Origin: CAIMZW01 sp037142435
GTDB lineage: Bacteria > Actinomycetota > Actinomycetes > Nanopelagicales > Nanopelagicaceae
Reading direction: 5' to 3'
Length of the DNA stretch: 6,525 nucleotides
Assembly (NCBI GenBank): GCA_037142435.1
Contig: JBAXAO010000059.1
Coordinates: 1-6,525 of the forward strand
Shown: in pieces, positions 5,094-6,525 of the stretch
Layout: the number at the start of each line of letters is the position of its first letter
Numbering within the stretch: the stretch's first letter is position 1
Program-made: the position numbers and the translations under genes
Notes under the pieces: model-generated
Told to the model about the DNA's origin: nothing
Seen by the model: only the letters and a program-made list of their open reading frames with translations
Database searches by the model: none

Positions 5094-6347
5094 ATGTCTT
5101 CTGAACCAAAAGGTTCCAATGAGTATCTCGGAACTGTTGGTGTCGCGCCGCTTCCAGCGATCTGGAAAAATCTAAAAGAGTTTCCGCGCGCACTTTCATT
5201 TAGTGCGACTATGGCGGGGTTGTTGATCGTTTTAATTTCATCAACCGGGCCGATTGCGATTATGTTGCAGGCGGCAAAGGCCGGACATTTCACCGATCGC
5301 CAAACTGCATCATGGTTATTCGCTTGTTGGGCCGGGCCGGGAATCTTTGGTTTGTATTTATCGCTGCGGCTACGAATGCCAGTAATTGGCGCTTGGTCTA
5401 CGCCGTCCGTGGCGCTGTTAGTCACTGGTTTGGCTACTCATAAATTAAGTGAAGCTGTTGGGGCTTACTTTATTTCAGCGGTGCTGATTACGATTATTGG
5501 TTTAACTGGATTTTTAGAGAAGATTTTGGCGTTAGTTCCGCGCCCGGTAATTATGGCGATGTTGGGCGGCGTCCTCTTTGAATTCGGTGTTGGTATTTTT
5601 AGAACCCTGCCTGATGAGCCGGTAATTGTGATCGGCATGGTGTTGGGATATTTTGTGGCGCGCAGATTTGGCTGGCGAGCACCAGTTGTGACATCAATGT
5701 TTGTTGGATTGGTTTTGGCGTTAATAGCTGGCAAAGTTCATACCAATCACTGGCAAGTTGGAGTCGTACATCCAGTTTGGGTTAATCCAACTTTTAGTAT
5801 TTCAGGTTTGATCACGTTGGCGGTGCCACTAACGCTGTTGACGCTGACCACACAATATGCACCGGGGTTGGCCGTGCTGACTTCTGCGGGATATCGAGCA
5901 CCAACCAATCGTGCATTGGTTACAGGTGGGTTGATCTCATTCCTTACTGCCGGAATGTTGGGCAGTGGCACAAATTGTGCTGCAATCACGGCGGCGATCG
6001 GGTCTGGCGAACAAGCCGAACCAGATAAGACCCGCAGGTATAGCGCTGGTGTGGTTTGCGGAATTACTTATATTGCTGCTGGGGTAATGGGATCAACAAT
6101 GCTTGGTTTGTTTGGCGCGCTGCCTGGTGCGATGTTGGCGGCTCTAGCTGGTTTGGCGTTGCTGCCGGCAATTGCAAATAGCACTCATGAAGCTTTGGTG
6201 GATCCGCAATATCGCGAAGCGGCGTTGGTTACCTTCTTAGTTACCGTTTCCAATATTCATCCATTGAAATTAGGCGCCCCATTTTGGGGCTTGGTTGCTG
6301 GATTTGTTGTTCACTACATCGTGGAATTCAGAGGGCGAAGTAAATGA
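5094..6347 (+). CDS. benE: BenE-family (benzoate/H+ symporter type) membrane transporter
   Basis: The 417-aa integral inner-membrane protein has about 11-12 hydrophobic segments from residue 35 to 410. It matches the BenE family by several landmarks: MPVIGAWSTPSVALL (95-109), LTTQYAPGLAVLTSAGYR (251-268), NCAAITAAIGSGEQAEPD (294-311), AGLALLPAIANS (352-363), REAALVTFLVTVS (374-386) and PFWGLVAG (396-403). Family members import benzoate or related aromatic acids with protons; the length is close to the family's roughly 390-400 aa. One difference stands out: where BenE proteins usually have a PFGGHAVNLAAITAAI-like stretch, this one reads GMLGSGTNCAAITAAI, lacking the His and Asn-Leu positions, so the substrate may differ. 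No aromatic-degradation gene is nearby. I chose the ATG at 5094 because the alternative at 5052 lies inside the thioredoxin gene. There is no ribosome site, so translation is probably coupled to thioredoxin (7-base gap) or leaderless. The symbol denotes the family, not a proven substrate. Confidence 0.85.
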   Translation: MSSEPKGSNEYLGTVGVAPLPAIWKNLKEFPRALSFSATMAGLLIVLISSTGPIAIMLQAAKAGHFTDRQTASWLFACWAGPGIFGLYLSLRLRMPVIGAWSTPSVALLVTGLATHKLSEAVGAYFISAVLITIIGLTGFLEKILALVPRPVIMAMLGGVLFEFGVGIFRTLPDEPVIVIGMVLGYFVARRFGWRAPVVTSMFVGLVLALIAGKVHTNHWQVGVVHPVWVNPTFSISGLITLAVPLTLLTLTTQYAPGLAVLTSAGYRAPTNRALVTGGLISFLTAGMLGSGTNCAAITAAIGSGEQAEPDKTRRYSAGVVCGITYIAAGVMGSTMLGLFGALPGAMLAALAGLALLPAIANSTHEALVDPQYREAALVTFLVTVSNIHPLKLGAPFWGLVAGFVVHYIVEFRGRSK

Positions 6348-6456
6348 AGCAATCCCAGAAAAAGAGCGAATAGGGCGGCTAGCAATTCCCTTAACGAAAT
6401 TAATTAATATTAACGGAGCTCATCAACGTTGCCGTAGCCGAGGCACAGCACCTTCG

Positions 6457-6496
6457 AAAAATAGAAGTGACCCTCGCTGACGTTTCGAGAGTCACT
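6457..6496 (-). terminator. Rho-independent terminator after the tRNA gene
   Basis: On the minus strand an 11-bp stem (AGTGACTCTCG with CGAGGGTCACT, one U-G pair) closes a 9-base loop and is followed by TCTATTTTT. It starts 9 bases after the tRNA 3' end, so it should end the tRNA transcript. Read on the plus strand the stem is not followed by a U-run, so it is not a good terminator for the transporter gene. Confidence 0.75.
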
Positions 6497-6505
6497 CTAT
6501 GTATA

Positions 6506-6525
6506 TGCGACTGGTGAGAGTCGAA
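6506..6525 (-). tRNA. 3' end of a tRNA gene (partial, cut by window edge)
   Basis: Read on the minus strand from the edge, the bases fit tRNA positions 54-73: T-loop TTCGACT, 3' T-stem CTCAC, 3' acceptor strand CAGTCGC and discriminator A. No CCA is encoded (TAT follows), as is common in Actinobacteria. The amino acid cannot be read because the anticodon lies outside; an A73 fits leucine among others. The terminator just downstream supports the call. Confidence 0.65.

Noticed and set aside
4612..5425. Minus-strand frames opposite thioredoxin and the transporter
   Set aside because: They are shadows of well-supported genes on the plus strand and show no motifs of their own.
6400..6413. TTAATTAA/TTAATATTAA palindromes in the spacer as an operator or att site
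   Set aside because: This is simple AT-rich sequence between convergent genes. There is no integrase and no duplicated tRNA end in the window.
6295..6480. 61-codon plus-strand frame after the transporter
   Set aside because: It starts inside the transporter, runs through the AT-rich spacer and the tRNA terminator, and has low-information sequence.
6412..6496. Minus-strand short frame ending in a GYGNVDELR-like peptide
   Set aside because: It has no start codon after the upstream in-frame stop and overlaps the tRNA terminator; it looks protein-like only by chance.

Overview
The window looks like part of a chromosome from a small-genome actinobacterium, most likely a freshwater lineage related to the acI group (Nanopelagicales). 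This is inferred from the protein style, not proven. The thioredoxin and the sigma factor read like actinobacterial family members, the base composition is moderate, and several genes appear to lack a Shine-Dalgarno leader. No mobile element, integrase or CRISPR array is visible.

Left part, minus strand (1-3588): reading leftward in transcription order there is a 42-codon small ORF (3588-3460), a 294-base gap with inverted repeats, a 478-aa sigma factor (3165-1729), a 132-base gap that folds into three consecutive hairpins, and the first 532 codons of a secreted Thr/Ala/Val-rich surface protein (1596-1, running off the window). The sigma factor is the standout. An ECF-type sigma region 2 plus region 4 is followed by one membrane helix, a Ser/Thr/Ala/Pro linker and a roughly 170-residue domain predicted to lie outside the membrane. 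With the adjacent Ig-like surface protein it suggests an envelope-linked, one-protein transcription switch, with no separate anti-sigma gene inside this window.

Right part, plus strand (3791-6347): a GNAT acetyltransferase, a 125-aa thioredoxin with a CGPC active site and a strong ribosome binding site, and a 417-aa BenE-family membrane transporter starting 7 bases after the thioredoxin stop. Thioredoxin and transporter probably share a transcript. The acetyltransferase is more GC-rich than its neighbours and may be a separate unit.

Right edge (6348-6525): an AT-rich spacer after the transporter, then a rho-independent terminator on the minus strand, and at the very edge the last 20 bases of a minus-strand tRNA gene whose T-loop and 3' acceptor strand can be read.
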